Below are positions 1 through 11,803 of a stretch of DNA of 64,000 nt, one piece after another. Below the pieces are notes generated by a model, which was not told where the DNA came from, ran no database searches, and was given only the letters and a program-made list of their open reading frames with translations. The stretch is from Isoetes taiwanensis. Lineage: Eukaryota > Streptophyta > Lycopodiopsida > Isoetales > Isoetaceae. How positions within the stretch are numbered: the first letter of the stretch is position 1; each line of letters opens with the position of its first letter. Location: positions 3,844,109-3,908,108 of the forward strand of contig JAJEKV010000004.1 in the NCBI GenBank assembly GCA_021234155.1, written 5' to 3'. A program made the position numbers and the translations under genes.

Positions 1-52
1 ATCACTACAACGCCATATAATCAAGGTCTTCAATTCAAATTCGAGTGAAACC
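1..52 (+). repeat. Fragment of tRNA-Val-like repeat (SINE-like), cut by window edge
   Basis: The segment keeps the end of a tRNA-Val-like D arm (ATCAC), then AAGGTCTTCAATTCAAATTCG and GTGAAACC. It parallels the better copy at 233-305 but is more decayed. The start lies outside the window. It is probably a tRNA-derived SINE head or tRNA pseudogene. Confidence 0.35.
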
Positions 53-232
53 AATTCGAAAGTAGGATATCTCATTGCATTGTCTATAGAGCATTTAAAC
101 AAATCTATCCAATATAAAACAAGTTGCCACATGCTCTAATCCCTTTTTTGGATGTACTTGAGCCATGTATTTTCAAAGAGCCTCAGTGTGTTAGCCTTGT
201 CCAATGATCAACTAAACAACACGCAAGATATT

Positions 233-305
233 GGTTTCATAGTGTAGTTGGTTATCACATTAGATCTACATAGTAAAGGTCTCCAGTTCGAACTTGGATA
301 AAACC
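233..305 (+). pseudogene. tRNA-Val-like pseudogene or SINE head
   Basis: The 73-nt segment has tRNA proportions. It opens with GGTTTCA, has an A-box-like TAGTGTAGTTGG followed by TTATCAC, a T arm with B box AGGTCTCCAGTTCGAAC, and closes with TAAAACC, which pairs with the 5' end at all but one position. By alignment to plant tRNA-Val the anticodon would be TAC (Val), but position 33 is C instead of U, so a working tRNA is unlikely. A second, more decayed copy lies at 1-52, which favours a tRNA-Val-derived repeat. Confidence 0.6.
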
Positions 306-360
306 CTAATATTTTAAGCACATGTCTTTTCCTCATACTTGTCAGTTATTCCCAAAATGC

Positions 361-1108
361 AGGCCCTAACGTCCATCTATGAGGCTAATTCAATGGCCGC
401 ACGAGATAAGAAACTAAGAGTAGGTGAAGCAAAGAATCTAGAAGATTCTAAGATGCTTATCATCAATTTGAATCCTTATTACCATGATATCTAGAATGAG
501 TCCCACCAAGACCTAGAGTCTAGAGTTGTTCAAGTCACTCCATGTGAAGGGTATTGGATCCCCAAACCAACCTTGGCTAGGATCTTAGAGCATATCCCAA
601 ATGTCATGAAGGCCTTGCAAAACAAGGCTCAGCTCATGCCAGATTACATGACCATAGACTTTGATGGCTATAGATACCTCTTTGTTACTACTTCCTAAGC
701 CAATTCTTGCTTATAAAGCCCAGAATTTTATAGGTTAGTATTTCAAACAACCGTTTGACCTTGAGCCTTTAGACTCTAGGATGGACGAGCATCTGCTTTT
801 GGAGTACGAGGCTAGAGTCACAGACGAGCAAGAGGGATTAGACATACTTCTTAAAGACAACGAAGACCTAGTTGACGTACTGACAGATGAAGAATAGAGA
901 CCGAAAGGAGACTTCCAAGAGATGGAAGTATAAGAGCAGACACCTTTATCAACAGAACGAGCAGTGCTAGCCTATCAACAATCTTCATCAATAGGAGGGA
1001 TATTTGTTGATCAATGACACCAAGAACCCTCTAGAGTGCCAAGCCCTTGGTTGCCATATCCATGAGCTCACATCAGCAAGAGGATCTCGACATCTTCATA
1101 AATTTCAA
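361..1108 (+). pseudogene. Decayed coding fragment of unknown origin
   Basis: Short open stretches occur in plus-strand frames, for example one around 548-700 reading YWIPKPTLARILEHIPNVMK and an acidic one around 750-900 with DEHLLLEYEARVTDEQ. Stops and frame changes separate them. The composition is protein-like, but I do not recognise the family. The MITE at 1117-1677 interrupts the downstream end. A dead retroelement open frame is the likeliest source. Confidence 0.3.
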
Positions 1109-1116
1109 CATGCAGG

Positions 1117-1677
1117 CAATGTTGTTAAAAAACCCGTTTTTTATTTTTAAAGTACTTCTATAAAAATCCTTACGTATTTTAAAGGATTTTTATGATTTGG
1201 TATGGTCAAAAAATAAAAAATAAAAAATTGCACATTCTTTGCACTGCTTTATTGGACATATTTACTACTGTTAAAATGCACATTATTGCTACAAGTTATA
1301 AGATGTAGCATACAACAAGTAAATCAGAAGCTTATACTACTATTAGAAACGATTAAGTTCAAGTACAAAAATATCATAGTTGTTTTGCCATGCAACTCTT
1401 AAGAAAGTTCAGAAAAACATTATTATAGAGGTTAAGAAGTATAAGAATTTTATATACAAAGATAAATAAGTTTAAGAATATCATATATTTGGATAAAAAA
1501 ATTCACAGTCTAAGGATTTTTAAAGATTTTTAAGGATTTTTAAGGATTTTGAAGATTTTTAACGTATTTTATATAAAATACGTTTTTAAAGATTTTTTTC
1601 AAAAATTTTAAAAATCTTCAAAAAATCTTAAAAAACGTTTTTTAAACCTACGGATTTTGACGTACTTAACAACATTG
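1117..1677. mobile_element. hAT-type non-autonomous element (MITE), 561 bp
   Basis: The termini are inverted repeats beginning CAATGTTGTTAA and ending TTAACAACATTG. The flanks are a perfect 8-bp direct repeat, CATGCAGG, at 1109-1116 and 1678-1685, as expected of hAT transposition. The interior is AT-rich, has no ORF, and is crowded with GATTTTTAA-type subrepeats and ACGT-rich motifs. The TIR resembles that of the 1,001-bp element at 62135-63135 (CAGTGTTGT), so both may use the same transposase source. Confidence 0.85.
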
Positions 1678-1685
1678 CATGCAGG

Positions 1686-3189
1686 AGCTTCGACTAGAAG
1701 AGCGCACGAGCCAGAACATAGGCATGAGTATGTTAGATGTATGTCTACCTTAGCTTCAAGAATCTAGGGATGTGGCACATGACCATGTGGTACACCTTGT
1801 CCATTACTCTTAGCCAGCATTGTTTCCTCTGTGACACTATTATAGTTCATATCGTAGATGTTGAACGGTATTGATCTACACCATTAGATCGAGATTCTCG
1901 TGATAAGACGAGCGATATATATTCGGCCTCTCATGTTTGTTCCATTATTCTGCATTCTTCTCTCACAGCGTGGAAGGCTAAGACCCCCCGCTCCCTCCCT
2001 CCCAATTCCCTTTTTTCTTGCTGTTTTATTTGTTCTTGAGATTATGTTTGCATCTGTCCTTCAAAAGCTTTCAAATTAGTCTAGCTACTTTTATAACGTT
2101 CCCCTAGAATACATGGTATAAACACTTATGACCACGTCACAGTACAAGTCATACTATTAGACTTTTACTTATCGATATAGGTCTTGCTCATCAAGGGGGT
2201 GGCCTAGTTATTATCATAACTTGGCCATGTTAAGACATGGAAACCTATGTTCTACATGGGCTCCCCCTATAGGTGTCCTGCCACTGGATGTAGCGCATTA
2301 GATTCAAGTGGGCCAACATGTAAACCCTAATATATTTAAGGCTAGACCTTAATTGTAGCCTACTTTTGCTCCACCATCTGCTGCAACCTCGAATCGCTCT
2401 CCCAATTCCAATTCAAGGATCGTCTTCGATGGCACTTGCTCTAGTAGCCCAAAGAGTGCACATACATCACTTGAAGAGCATCTACTCCAAACTACTTGCA
2501 AGAGGTGAAGACCTCAGGAGCTGAGGCAGCACTGCAAGATCATGTATTGTGAATAAATATATAGTCAGTTCATCTGGGAGTTAGCACCCAGATGAGCAGC
2601 ATGTCATACTTCGAATAGAGTCATTATAGAATCTTGGTTCTAAGTATAAACCCTAACCATAGCTTAGATGACTGTGACAAGAATTAGTTGATATTCTGAT
2701 TATCTATCAAGTTATGGATGATATATGATGTTGATTGATTGTTGTTTGCACCTCTTGTGAGGGAAGGGGAATAGAGACATAGTGCAGCCATTATTGGATG
2801 ATGCTTCTAGTTAGACCCAATAATTTCCAATTATTATTCAGCATGTGCATAGAACCCATTAGGCTGTAGGGTGCGAAAATCTTTTCTAACTTTATAAGAT
2901 TTTTGCCTTATCCAAGGAGGCTATTTTGTGTTAAATGATCAGATTAGTCCTGTTTCGATCACAAGTTACCAAAAATTTGCCTTCAAAATCGCAAACTAAT
3001 CGGAATTTAACAAATACACTTAATTTTAAAGCTTATAATTCATGGCAGAGAATACTTGAAGTAGATATTTACCTGATAGTATTGTTTTAAATACATAGCA
3101 AAAACTTGTTACACCAAATCAAAGATAAGTAAAATTGATATTCTTAAAAGAAACAATAACGTGCTAGTTCAAGTACAAAATAAATCATA
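1686..3189. other. Intergenic, no supported gene
   Basis: Only short ORFs interrupted by stops are visible, with AT-rich sequence and no clear repeat boundary. The first 80 bases may continue the decayed coding fragment split by the MITE. Confidence 0.4.
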
Positions 3190-3217
3190 CTAGTAACATT
3201 GCCCGGCGTTGCCGGGC
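3190..3217 (-). mobile_element. Putative Helitron 3' terminus (hairpin plus CTAG)
   Basis: On the minus strand the hairpin GCCCGGC-AAC-GCCGGGC is followed by a short AT-rich spacer and CTAG, then a host T. This is the usual Helitron 3' end (hairpin, CTRR, insertion at AT). The element would extend to higher coordinates, but its TC 5' end was not located. A sister terminus is at 22409-22436. Confidence 0.5.
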
Positions 3218-3431
3218 TTTAGCTACAATACATTGTGTAGCATGGATGTATAAATTCCAAATACAGCATTTGTTTAATTTGGTTTGTGGAAGAGGTGATC
3301 ATTTAGGTTTACTCAATACAATGTGGCGATGTGGATGAAATGTAACATTCGTAGAGGAAGGAAGGAAGGAAGGAAGAAATTTTTAACGTCCGCGGAACCC
3401 AATCGGGTTATGGGACCCAATACAAAAGAGA

Positions 3432-3599
3432 GGGCAAAAGCCCAGACTGAAACTCGGGGACCAAGCCCCGTGACCAAACCAAAAAGGCCGAAGCCAAAAT
3501 CAAACGTGGGGACTAGCCCCAGTACAGAGAACTCGGGGGACTATGCCCCGTAGCAAATCATAATACTAGAATAAAACAACACCAATGGGCATAAGCCCA
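3432..3599. repeat. Cluster of short GGG/CCC hairpins in the LINE 3' region
   Basis: Successive hairpins are GGGC-AAAA-GCCC (3432-3443), CGGGGACCAAGCCCCG (3455-3470), TGGGGACTAGCCCCA (3507-3521), CGGGGGACTATGCCCCG (3534-3550) and TGGGC-ATAA-GCCCA (3586-3599). Stems of 4-6 bp with small loops recur about every 20-45 bp. They probably represent 3' UTR structure of the LINE. Confidence 0.6.
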
Positions 3600-3622
3600 A
3601 GCAGATCTCAGAGTCAAATCAG

Positions 3623-4573
3623 CTACACAGACACTGCCCATGGATCAAGTGGCCAGTGATCCCGAATGACAGCCTGGCCGCCTCTATACACAGCCCACTT
3701 CCGGTGCAGACGAGCCTCGCGGACTCGACATAATTCATCCTTCCGTCGGCAGAGCTGTGCTGGGGTAAGGTCTTCCTGGACGGAGAAGGGGGTCCCTTGC
3801 AAGTGATTGCCATGGCGGAGGATGTGCAGCCTGGATAAAGCATCCCTGAAACTGACTAGCAAATGACGGGGTCGGTCAGGCCGTGCTGCTCCAACTCGAC
3901 GAGCCGAGAGAATGCCATCTGCCTGCACATGCATCACCTCCGAAAAAAAACGGGTCACCTCAACTGCCCCCGGAGTGTCGCTTGCTTCCTCTAAACCCAC
4001 AATGCGTAGGTTCAGGGCTAATGGGTGCGCTGTGGGCTGGTCAGGCTTCGAAAGCGGGACCTGTGCAGTGGGCAAACAACCCTCGGACGACGGCCATGTG
4101 GGCGCAGGTGTGGTATCATCGGCCTGGGACGTAGCATCCACATGCTCAGACGCTAACCCTGTGGGAGGTATGGGTGTAGCACTGCCGTTCTGCACTGAAT
4201 CAGCTCCCGCCGACTGTAGCAGCATCTCTAGAAGCTGGACCCAGCTTCCCAAGGGCAACTGAGCCGATGTGCCTGTGAGTGTGACTGTCGATTGGATCGT
4301 ACGGATCCCAACCAACAAATCTGGAGGCAAACAATGGATCAGAGCATCCATCCTAGTCAAGGCTGCAGCCAAAGATGGTTCTGGAGCGGGTTGCGTGTCT
4401 GGGGGTGTGTCTGGGTCTGCCAGTATAGGGCGCTGAGGCCCGAATGATGGAGCTGCCTGAAGATAAGGCGCAATTGCGGGGTCATAGGGCCTATTCAAGA
4501 CCGGCTCCGGCAGCCTAACAAGGTTCTTTTCTTTACGGGTCTCCCTGGCCATGCGTTTGATCTGACGAGCCAT
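3623..4573 (-). CDS. LINE ORF1p-like RNA-binding protein, 316 aa
   Basis: This ORF starts at an ATG and is uninterrupted. The N-terminal half is rich in Pro, Ala and Thr. From about residue 187 the sequence has the layout of L1-type ORF1 proteins: an RRM-like start (NLRIVGLEE), a phenylalanine-rich helix (VTRFFSEVMHV), a RRVGAARPDRPRHLLVSF strand, then a basic C-terminal segment with QEDLTPAQLCRRKDEL. Known ORF1 proteins of this class bind LINE RNA as chaperones in the RNP. No zinc knuckle is visible. GC content is well above its surroundings, suggesting relatively recent arrival. The intact frame contrasts with the missing ORF2. Confidence 0.6.
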   Translation of the reverse strand: MARQIKRMARETRKEKNLVRLPEPVLNRPYDPAIAPYLQAAPSFGPQRPILADPDTPPDTQPAPEPSLAAALTRMDALIHCLPPDLLVGIRTIQSTVTLTGTSAQLPLGSWVQLLEMLLQSAGADSVQNGSATPIPPTGLASEHVDATSQADDTTPAPTWPSSEGCLPTAQVPLSKPDQPTAHPLALNLRIVGLEEASDTPGAVEVTRFFSEVMHVQADGILSARRVGAARPDRPRHLLVSFRDALSRLHILRHGNHLQGTPFSVQEDLTPAQLCRRKDELCRVREARLHRKWAVYRGGQAVIRDHWPLDPWAVSV

Positions 4574-4870
4574 TCAAAGCAACAAGAGGATGGGCGAGCA
4601 GAACAAAAGGGAAACAGAACAGAAGTATATCCAAAGGGCGAAGACAAAGAAAGCAGAGTCAATCCCAAACCTGGTGTGAAGCAAAGCCAATAGCGGGGCA
4701 AGGGATGAACTAGCGCAGAGCAAAGCTGAATCCCAAACCTGCAGAAGCGGGCTAAATCGATGCCTGGCAAGCCGTGCTCCGGCCGATCCACTGCAAAATA
4801 GAGCAACAAAGAAAAAAGGAAGGAGCAAATCGACCCTGTTGGTTACTGCCCGGCTGCCGAATCTTGATGC

Positions 4871-5760
4871 AGAATTGGACCCTGCGAGGTATGTGTAAAA
4901 TAAAGTTTTTATTTGAGGTTGTTCTTTTGTTTTATGTTGTTATTGTCTATTACTTGAACTGTGGAAGAACAACAACGTAATTGTTTGGATTTGAAAGAGC
5001 AAGGAAAGAAGACAACAGAGTCCATCACACATTAACTTCCTTACTTTCATAGTGAGGCAGAACTACACAAATGCATATATATATCTCATTATTGCAAGAG
5101 CTCTACAACTTCTATCTGCTATAATACGTTGCGACAATAAGTTTTTTGCAGCATCTCCCTAAAAGGTTTTCAAACTTATCTGTCTGCCTCAAATTGGAAA
5201 GGATAATCAAAAGAACATATGAAGGCTTGAAGTTGTAGACATTTTGAAAGAGAGAGGAAATATTATAGGAATTGAACTTAAATCCTTGCATTTGTAGATG
5301 AAGTTGCCTCCTGTTGCACTTGGATAATTAGAGATTTCTTGTTTCACGTGGCTTATGGATTTTTTAACCTTACGAATGAGAGGGAGGTGCATTAATTTTG
5401 GAGTAGTGTCATTGTTTTTGTATTGAACCTGTTTTGCATATTTTATGTTGACAATTGGACATGTACCTACAAATTTACTCCCTCTATGGAATATATACAA
5501 ATGTCAAGAGAAGACCTCCAGCCTTCTTACAATGTACATGCCCCATATGTTTGATGTAGTTCACTGTAATGACACCAATAGAAGTTGTAACACCATTGTT
5601 TTTTGGAGCCAAAACTATGCCTCTATGCGCAATTACGATAAAATGTTTAGATGAATACTTGTGCCTTGTTAGAGGATGCATACATTTAAGTTGGATTGAA
5701 GAGTATGTACTGCTCGACTTCATAGACTTTAGAGTAGCTTTTATTAGGGTTCTTGTATTA
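4871..5760. other. Intergenic, no supported gene
   Basis: AT-rich DNA. The small ORFs here lack homology that I recognise. Confidence 0.4.
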
Positions 5761-5764
5761 TCCG

Positions 5765-6063
5765 CAAAGGTGCTTGAATCATACAACACCCTAAGAACTA
5801 ACATTTGCAAATGAATCTTGAGTTGCACAACATTTGCCTACATTCAATGTGGCATTAATGTTGAATGCTAAAGAGCTAGTATGGCGCTTGAATTATACAA
5901 CACCCTAAGAATTAACAATTGCAAATTGAATGGCGCTTGAATTATACAACACCCTAAGAACTAACAATTGCGAATTGAATGCACGTGTACAATGTATGAT
6001 CTTGAGTCACACAACATTTGCCTACATTCAATGTGGCATTAATGTTGAATGCTAAACAGCTAG
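5765..6063. repeat. Interleaved short tandem duplications
   Basis: Two modules recur. A roughly 45-bp module containing ACAACACCCTAAGAAC occurs three times (from about 5783, 5898 and 5947). A roughly 62-bp module containing CATTCAATGTGGCATTAATG occurs twice (about 5818-5880 and 6001-6063). The arrangement suggests stepwise slippage or unequal exchange. Confidence 0.7.
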
Positions 6064-6381
6064 CATGCTTGATTAAAGGGAAAAAAAATGCAAAGTCTAT
6101 TTATTGCATTTGATCAAAATAGCAACGGCAACTCATTTATCATTCCATGCATCTCACTACTCGTGCAAGTGCTCGCTAGTGTCACTGGCCAAGTCATGGA
6201 AATACAATTTATCTTTGACAATTACTCAAGACTGCTACTGATGGACTTCAATTGTTAAGAATTTCTTTCACAAACTTAAAGAAGTTGATAATCATTAGCA
6301 CAACTAATAAAAATAAATTTAAATGTTTTCTCACAATTTTCATTGGCCTACCGACCATGTACTTGGGATTCCAACGTAGAA

Positions 6382-6523
6382 GGAGATTGTATAATGGATT
6401 GACATTATCCTATTGGTGGCTAAAATCTAAACTATTCTTGAATTGTCTAGATGGAGATTGTATAATGGATTGACATTATCCTATTGGTGGCTAAAATCTA
6501 AACTATTCTTGAATTGTCTAGAT
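6382..6523. repeat. Perfect 71-bp tandem duplication
   Basis: The segment beginning GGAGATTGTATAATGG at 6382 is repeated without visible change from 6453. Perfect identity implies a recent duplication, or an assembly duplication. Confidence 0.85.
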
Positions 6524-8033
6524 ATGTGAAGCCATACACCCATTGAAGCCAATCCCAACAAACCATGAAGACAAAGCAGAGTACCTAACAGAGAAAAGAT
6601 TCCTTCTGTCTACAAATATAAGTTGGATTGGAACATCTCTAGCCACAAACACCAAGCTGAGCCAAATATAAACAACGGACCTAGATAAACAAAGTGCTGG
6701 TAATAACAGATCCATTATTTTACCTTTATTTTACCTTTATTTCACTTGCTGTAGCAACATTTTGCTTCACAATATTAATATAGTTAAGATCAACATATAG
6801 CAAGCAGTTGTACAACCCTACCTGTTGCTGCTGCTCTGCTCTGCAAATAGTGAGTCCATTCAAGAGTCGCTTAAACTTTGAATTTCCAACTATTAGTGCT
6901 TTGAGCCCATGGAAAGGCAATTGATGCAAAGCCTTATGCTTAATGCAGTGTTTTCAAGATTGAACAGCCATCCTGGATATTTGAGAATAGAATAGATCAA
7001 AGATTACTTCATTGAATGGGAATGAGAAACCAACACTTTTTAACAGTTATGGAATCTGCCTAAATTCCACTGGCTTGTAGAACCTGTGGCAGAGAACCAA
7101 AGCTGCCAAGGCATGACATTCTATGCTCTGCATTTGAACTGCATTGCCTAAAATTAAACTTCCACAATTGAAAATGAAGATGACTTAAAGATACTCATAC
7201 AAAACAGTGAACTGCATTACTTCCCATGCATGAAAGAAATCTTGAAGAGAGCAAAAAAGAGAACTATCGATTATTAAAAAAAAGGGACGTAGACAACTCA
7301 TAACCACTGCCATATGGCCTACGATATTTAAATAGACTGCTTCAATAACAACAAATTAATTTTATAGAGGAAGCTTAAGATTTACCTATGTCAAGAAGGC
7401 CGCAGAGAAGCAAATGCTCTAGGCAGTCTTATAGCAGTAGTTAATGGTATTATTTATGTCAGATAACTGCTCAGTTTACCAAGAACGAATTCCGAATTTT
7501 AGCTAAGCCATGTTATGCGATATAGATACTCAATCTGCGAGCACGGGCATGACGTAAATCAATGTAGATATTCTCAGATTGCAAATTAAGAGGAGTTGAA
7601 CCAAATCACAGCCTCTAGTTGAGGATCAAAAGACAGAACATCATATGAAATCTACTTAATAAGCTCTGGATATGCCACCTCAATGAGCCAGACTTCTAGC
7701 AGTCCGGGCTCCATCTTTGCCTAAAGTTAGCAATGGAAATTAATGTATTTATATGTGGACATGTCGCTGGTTAGACTTATCAACTAAATTAAACATATCA
7801 TGGCATTCGATCAAAATGCTCTTGCATAACTAAGAAAGAATGCATTTTATGTGTAGCAAATGTACTTTAAATGCAAGTCAAGATTTCTGATGTCTAGATT
7901 CATCAGACTTAAATGTAATCTGCTCGAACATGCAATATGGAGATCAACCTTTAGAAAAATTGAGACAATATCCATTGTATTTGATAAACAATATACAATT
8001 TTAATTGTAATCATATAAATGAATACCACCACT

Positions 8034-8261
8034 ATTTCATAATTACCAAGTTGTAGAACAAAATGGGCTTGAATGTTATTCGCTCTAAACTGCAATGTGG
8101 AGATCAATATTTAGAACGATAGAGACAATCCATTGTATTTCACCATTATTTCATAATTACCAAGTTGTAGAGGAAAATGGGCTTGAATGTTATTCGCTCT
8201 AACCTGCAATGTGGAGATCAATATTTAGAACGATAAAGATAATATCCATTATATTTGATGA
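8034..8261. repeat. Two-copy tandem repeat, period about 114 bp
   Basis: The block starting ATTTCATAATTACCAAG at 8034 recurs at 8148 with few substitutions. It includes a shared GGGCTTGAATGTTATTCGC core. It lies in a region that may be intronic. Confidence 0.75.
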
Positions 8262-8324
8262 ATCAGATACATTCTAAATTGTAATCTAGAGACTATATAA
8301 ACAAACACTGGGATAATTTTGTAC

Positions 8325-8403
8325 CTTTTAAATATACCAAGCAGCACTGTAAGCTTATCTTGTAAAGAATGATCATAAATTGCTGTTGCTCTACCATTTA
8401 GCT
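8325..8403 (-). CDS. Exon-like segment of an unrecognised minus-strand gene
   Basis: The segment is bounded by an acceptor (TTTTTGCAG) and a donor (AAAAG|GTAC). Only one of three minus-strand frames is open; it reads LNGRATAIYDHSLQDKLTVL and continues to the donor. It begins with 2 nt and ends with 2 nt of split codons. I do not recognise the family. It may belong to the same transcription unit as the exons at 9837-9959 and 12785-13232, since all share the strand, but continuity is not proven. Confidence 0.4.
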
Positions 8404-9836
8404 CTGCAAAAAGCATGAGAAAAACAATAAGAATGCCTATGGACTCTGGTAAAAATTACAATGGTTCCAGGCATGTCTACCATCAGGACATATAACGGAA
8501 AATCTTAGCATGCCAAAATCAATTAAATGCTTCGGAAAAAAAGTAAACCCTAAATGCTTTCATCGAATCCACACCTCCAATCCAGCTTGATGAACTGATC
8601 CTTGCCTGTTAGCAATCCAAATGGCCCGTTCTTGGCATTGTGTTGCGCATCCCTTTGAATCTATGAAAAACAACTTCAAACTTGTATGCTAATGTGCAGA
8701 AATATGGACTAGAACTTCTTGCATGATTTGAAACATATTTTGGAGTGCTAGAAAGAAAGAATACAAACAATTTAAGATATTCAATCCTAGAAGAAGATAA
8801 GATTGCCAAATGTACAACCAAGGGACCTTACAGTTAGATTACGATTCTCAGAGAGACTGCAGCTCTGCTGCATTCTTGACACTAAGCATTTTGAAGTTCA
8901 GAGTTTTGTCTTTAGTTATTTCTTCTCCTATGAGAGACAAAGGAGCTGGGCGACTTTTAGAAAAGGGCCTGCGCAAACCAATGGCTCAAATCTATGGCTC
9001 AGACTACACTTCTAACCTACGATGGGACCTCCATAATTCTATAATTGTAATAACCACAACAGATATACAAAACACTCCTGTATTAGGGTCGAAGCAGCCA
9101 AAAAGTGCAACAAAGCAATAACAGAGAAGAAATGTATTGCAAATGCTTTGTTGCAACATGAATAACAAACCTATTCAGAATTTCCCAAGTACTTCAGATT
9201 TTTGGTAAGCCACATACCAGCAATGCAAAGATCCTTTCGCAACACATGAACAAACATGCCATTTCAGAAGAGATTACACCAGGAGCAGGTCAACTGTTTG
9301 TAAAGTTTCTCCAATGTGTTGTCAGAACCATTCTAATAGATAATAATAAATATTATCTATAAGATTCATTCTCTTGTTTCAACAAACTCTAATTTGAACA
9401 TGACAAAGTTCCCTGCAACAAAACAGACCGAAGTTGCTAGGCATAAAAATGCAAAGATATGTTAACGAATTTCTAATAGCAGGGCTTTAGTGACATGACG
9501 ATCTTTAAGGTAGGAAAAGAGTTTAGTTCAATCAGATCCTTCTCCACATTAAGGTGCAAAGTTCCTTTCTTGTGAGCATTCCAACCAGAAGCTTTGACAA
9601 TATGGTGTGTCAGCGGAACTCATCCCTAAAGGTAAATTAGTAAGGATATTATAATTCCCATCCATGTCTGAAAATAGCATGAACAGTTTCCTATGGCTCA
9701 GATTTAGGCAACAAAGTTTCAGTGGCTGACATTGACTCACTCACTGTTGTAAGAAGAGCAAATAATACAATAAATAACCAATTAAATATTGAATACAAAC
9801 CAAATCATTCTAGCAAAAGAATCTGTTTTAACATAC

Positions 9837-9959
9837 CTAGATCTGGAGCTTGTCCAACATGATAGAGAATTGAGAACATACGTCTCTTTGCATGTTAAAA
9901 ACTCCTTTTCCTTCATCCTAGCAACTACAAACCTCTGTACGGATACAAATTCAGGTTCT
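9837..9959 (-). CDS. Exon-like segment of an unrecognised minus-strand gene
   Basis: The acceptor is CATATTTAG and the donor is ATCTAG|GTATGTT. One minus-strand frame stays open over the whole 123 nt, with residues such as EPEFVSVQRFVVARMKEKEF; the other two frames hit stops. The peptide is mixed charged and hydrophobic, suggesting a soluble protein. Product unknown. It lies between two other exon-like segments on the same strand. Confidence 0.4.
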
Positions 9960-11803
9960 CTAAATATGTTATAGAATCAAGCCATGACAACAATAAAACA
10001 AAAGACGTAGCATAACAATAGAGTTGATGCTGATGGATGCAGCAAATTAGATCAAGACATTAACAATTAGATTTACAAACAACACTATAGGACCACAAAT
10101 TGAACACCTTCAATATGTCTCTCCTGAGCGCTGCTTCATCTGTTGACAATCTTGTGGAATTGCATCTATCTTGTGATTCCTACATCTATCGGATCGTTTC
10201 TAAATATCTATAATAGATCAATATGTGTCAATGAATTTCAGTGCAATCTAAATGAGTTACCTATTTAGTGGTTAGTTGCTTAGCAGATGTTCTTCTGCAT
10301 CAAAGAAACGTCTTGCCAGCTGTAGTAACAGAAATGGATCTATAGATCTCAATGCAACACAAATGATTCTGAAGCTAAGGCAATGAGCATTGAAGAAATA
10401 TTGCACCAAGCACATCATTCGGCCAACATGACAGAAGCCATACAAAGAACCATACAAATCCGCATCTGTAAATAAACCAAGAGAGACGCTTATGCCTGTT
10501 ACCCTCATTTAACTCCACTATCTTAAAACTCGCCGGATTCTAAACAAAATAGGAGCATCCGGAAAAAATACCCTGAAAGAACCCATCTATTTTCAATCTA
10601 TGACAGATGATGGACTATAATACGAATCTGGCAAATTTAGGGTGTTCTCAGACAAATCTATTGCCCGACATTTTAAATCTACTACAGATGATGGACTAAC
10701 ACGAATCTATCTGAGGCAACATCAGACTCTAACAATAGAAATAGAAAAATATACATATCGAACCTGCATTTACGTGATGAAAATACCAGAGGTTGTCCAT
10801 GCAAACCTGAGAAGTCGCCTCAACGAAAACTGCAAAAAAAATGCAATGACTATGAAAATAGATCCTTTGGGAAAATCAAATTTACATGCGAAAGCAGGGA
10901 TTGGGGTTGTAAATACAAACTCTCTGATAAATCGATTCTGAAATTCTCAAGGTTTTCCGCCTCATGGCAGGCATGCCGACATGGGTTCTTCAAGCCCAAA
11001 GCTCGCAGAACCCATTTAGAGATTTCTATTCGCCATACTATTTTTTTTTTTTTTTTCATTCAATTTTTGGGTTATCGGTTTTTTTTCCCGGCAGACAAAA
11101 CCCATTAAACCTTCGAAAATCCACCTTAAGAAAATGCCAAAAATGTTTTTGGCCAAACCGGAAAAACCCAAATTAAAAGGGTTGATGCTCGCCATTGTAA
11201 ATATGATGTTTGGCCTTTCCATTCCAAACTACAAGTCTTCTTGTGAAATCAACTCTAGCCATTGAAGGACCATTAACATGTATTAAAGTGCATGCATTCA
11301 AGCTCTCAATTTCATTTGTGCACGCCATTTGGTTTAATTGGCAGTTTTTATACTGAAAACACTCTCATAAGTAGCGTTGCTTGCACATTGGGCTAATGCA
11401 ATTTGAAGCAATGTAATTATTTTTTTGAATCTAATTTCATTCACAATATTATAAGCTATATCCATGCTACTTTCTCGACATTCTTGTATGGTCAATTAGA
11501 CACAGCATGAATTTTGTAATCAACATATTCCCCTCTCAACTTGTCTGAGTCAATAAGTGATGCAATTTTGGTGATCCTCTCACAAGCTTTGGTGCCATAA
11601 AATTTAATCAATTCCTCAATGCTATCTATCTTCTTTAAACTTCTATGTTCTTTGAGAAACTTTAGGTATGTTCAAAAGAGAGAGTATATTGAAATGCTGC
11701 AAAATCAAAATGTCCTCAAACCTAGTCCCATCAATCAGATATTACCTTGGCATATGATTTTTGTAGCAAGATTGCGTCTTCCACGAATTTGCGCCATCTT
11801 TAT

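Larger units (their letters stand above)
3359..4870 (-). mobile_element. LINE-like unit with ORF1 only (half-LINE)
   Basis: Read on the minus strand, the unit has a leader (about 4870-4574), one ORF (4573-3623), a compact 3' region with several hairpins (3599-3432), then a (TTCC)n tail at about 3359-3377. No RT/endonuclease ORF2 follows ORF1, so this resembles half-LINE derivatives that keep only ORF1. The 5' limit is a guess and no target-site duplication was found. Confidence 0.4.
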
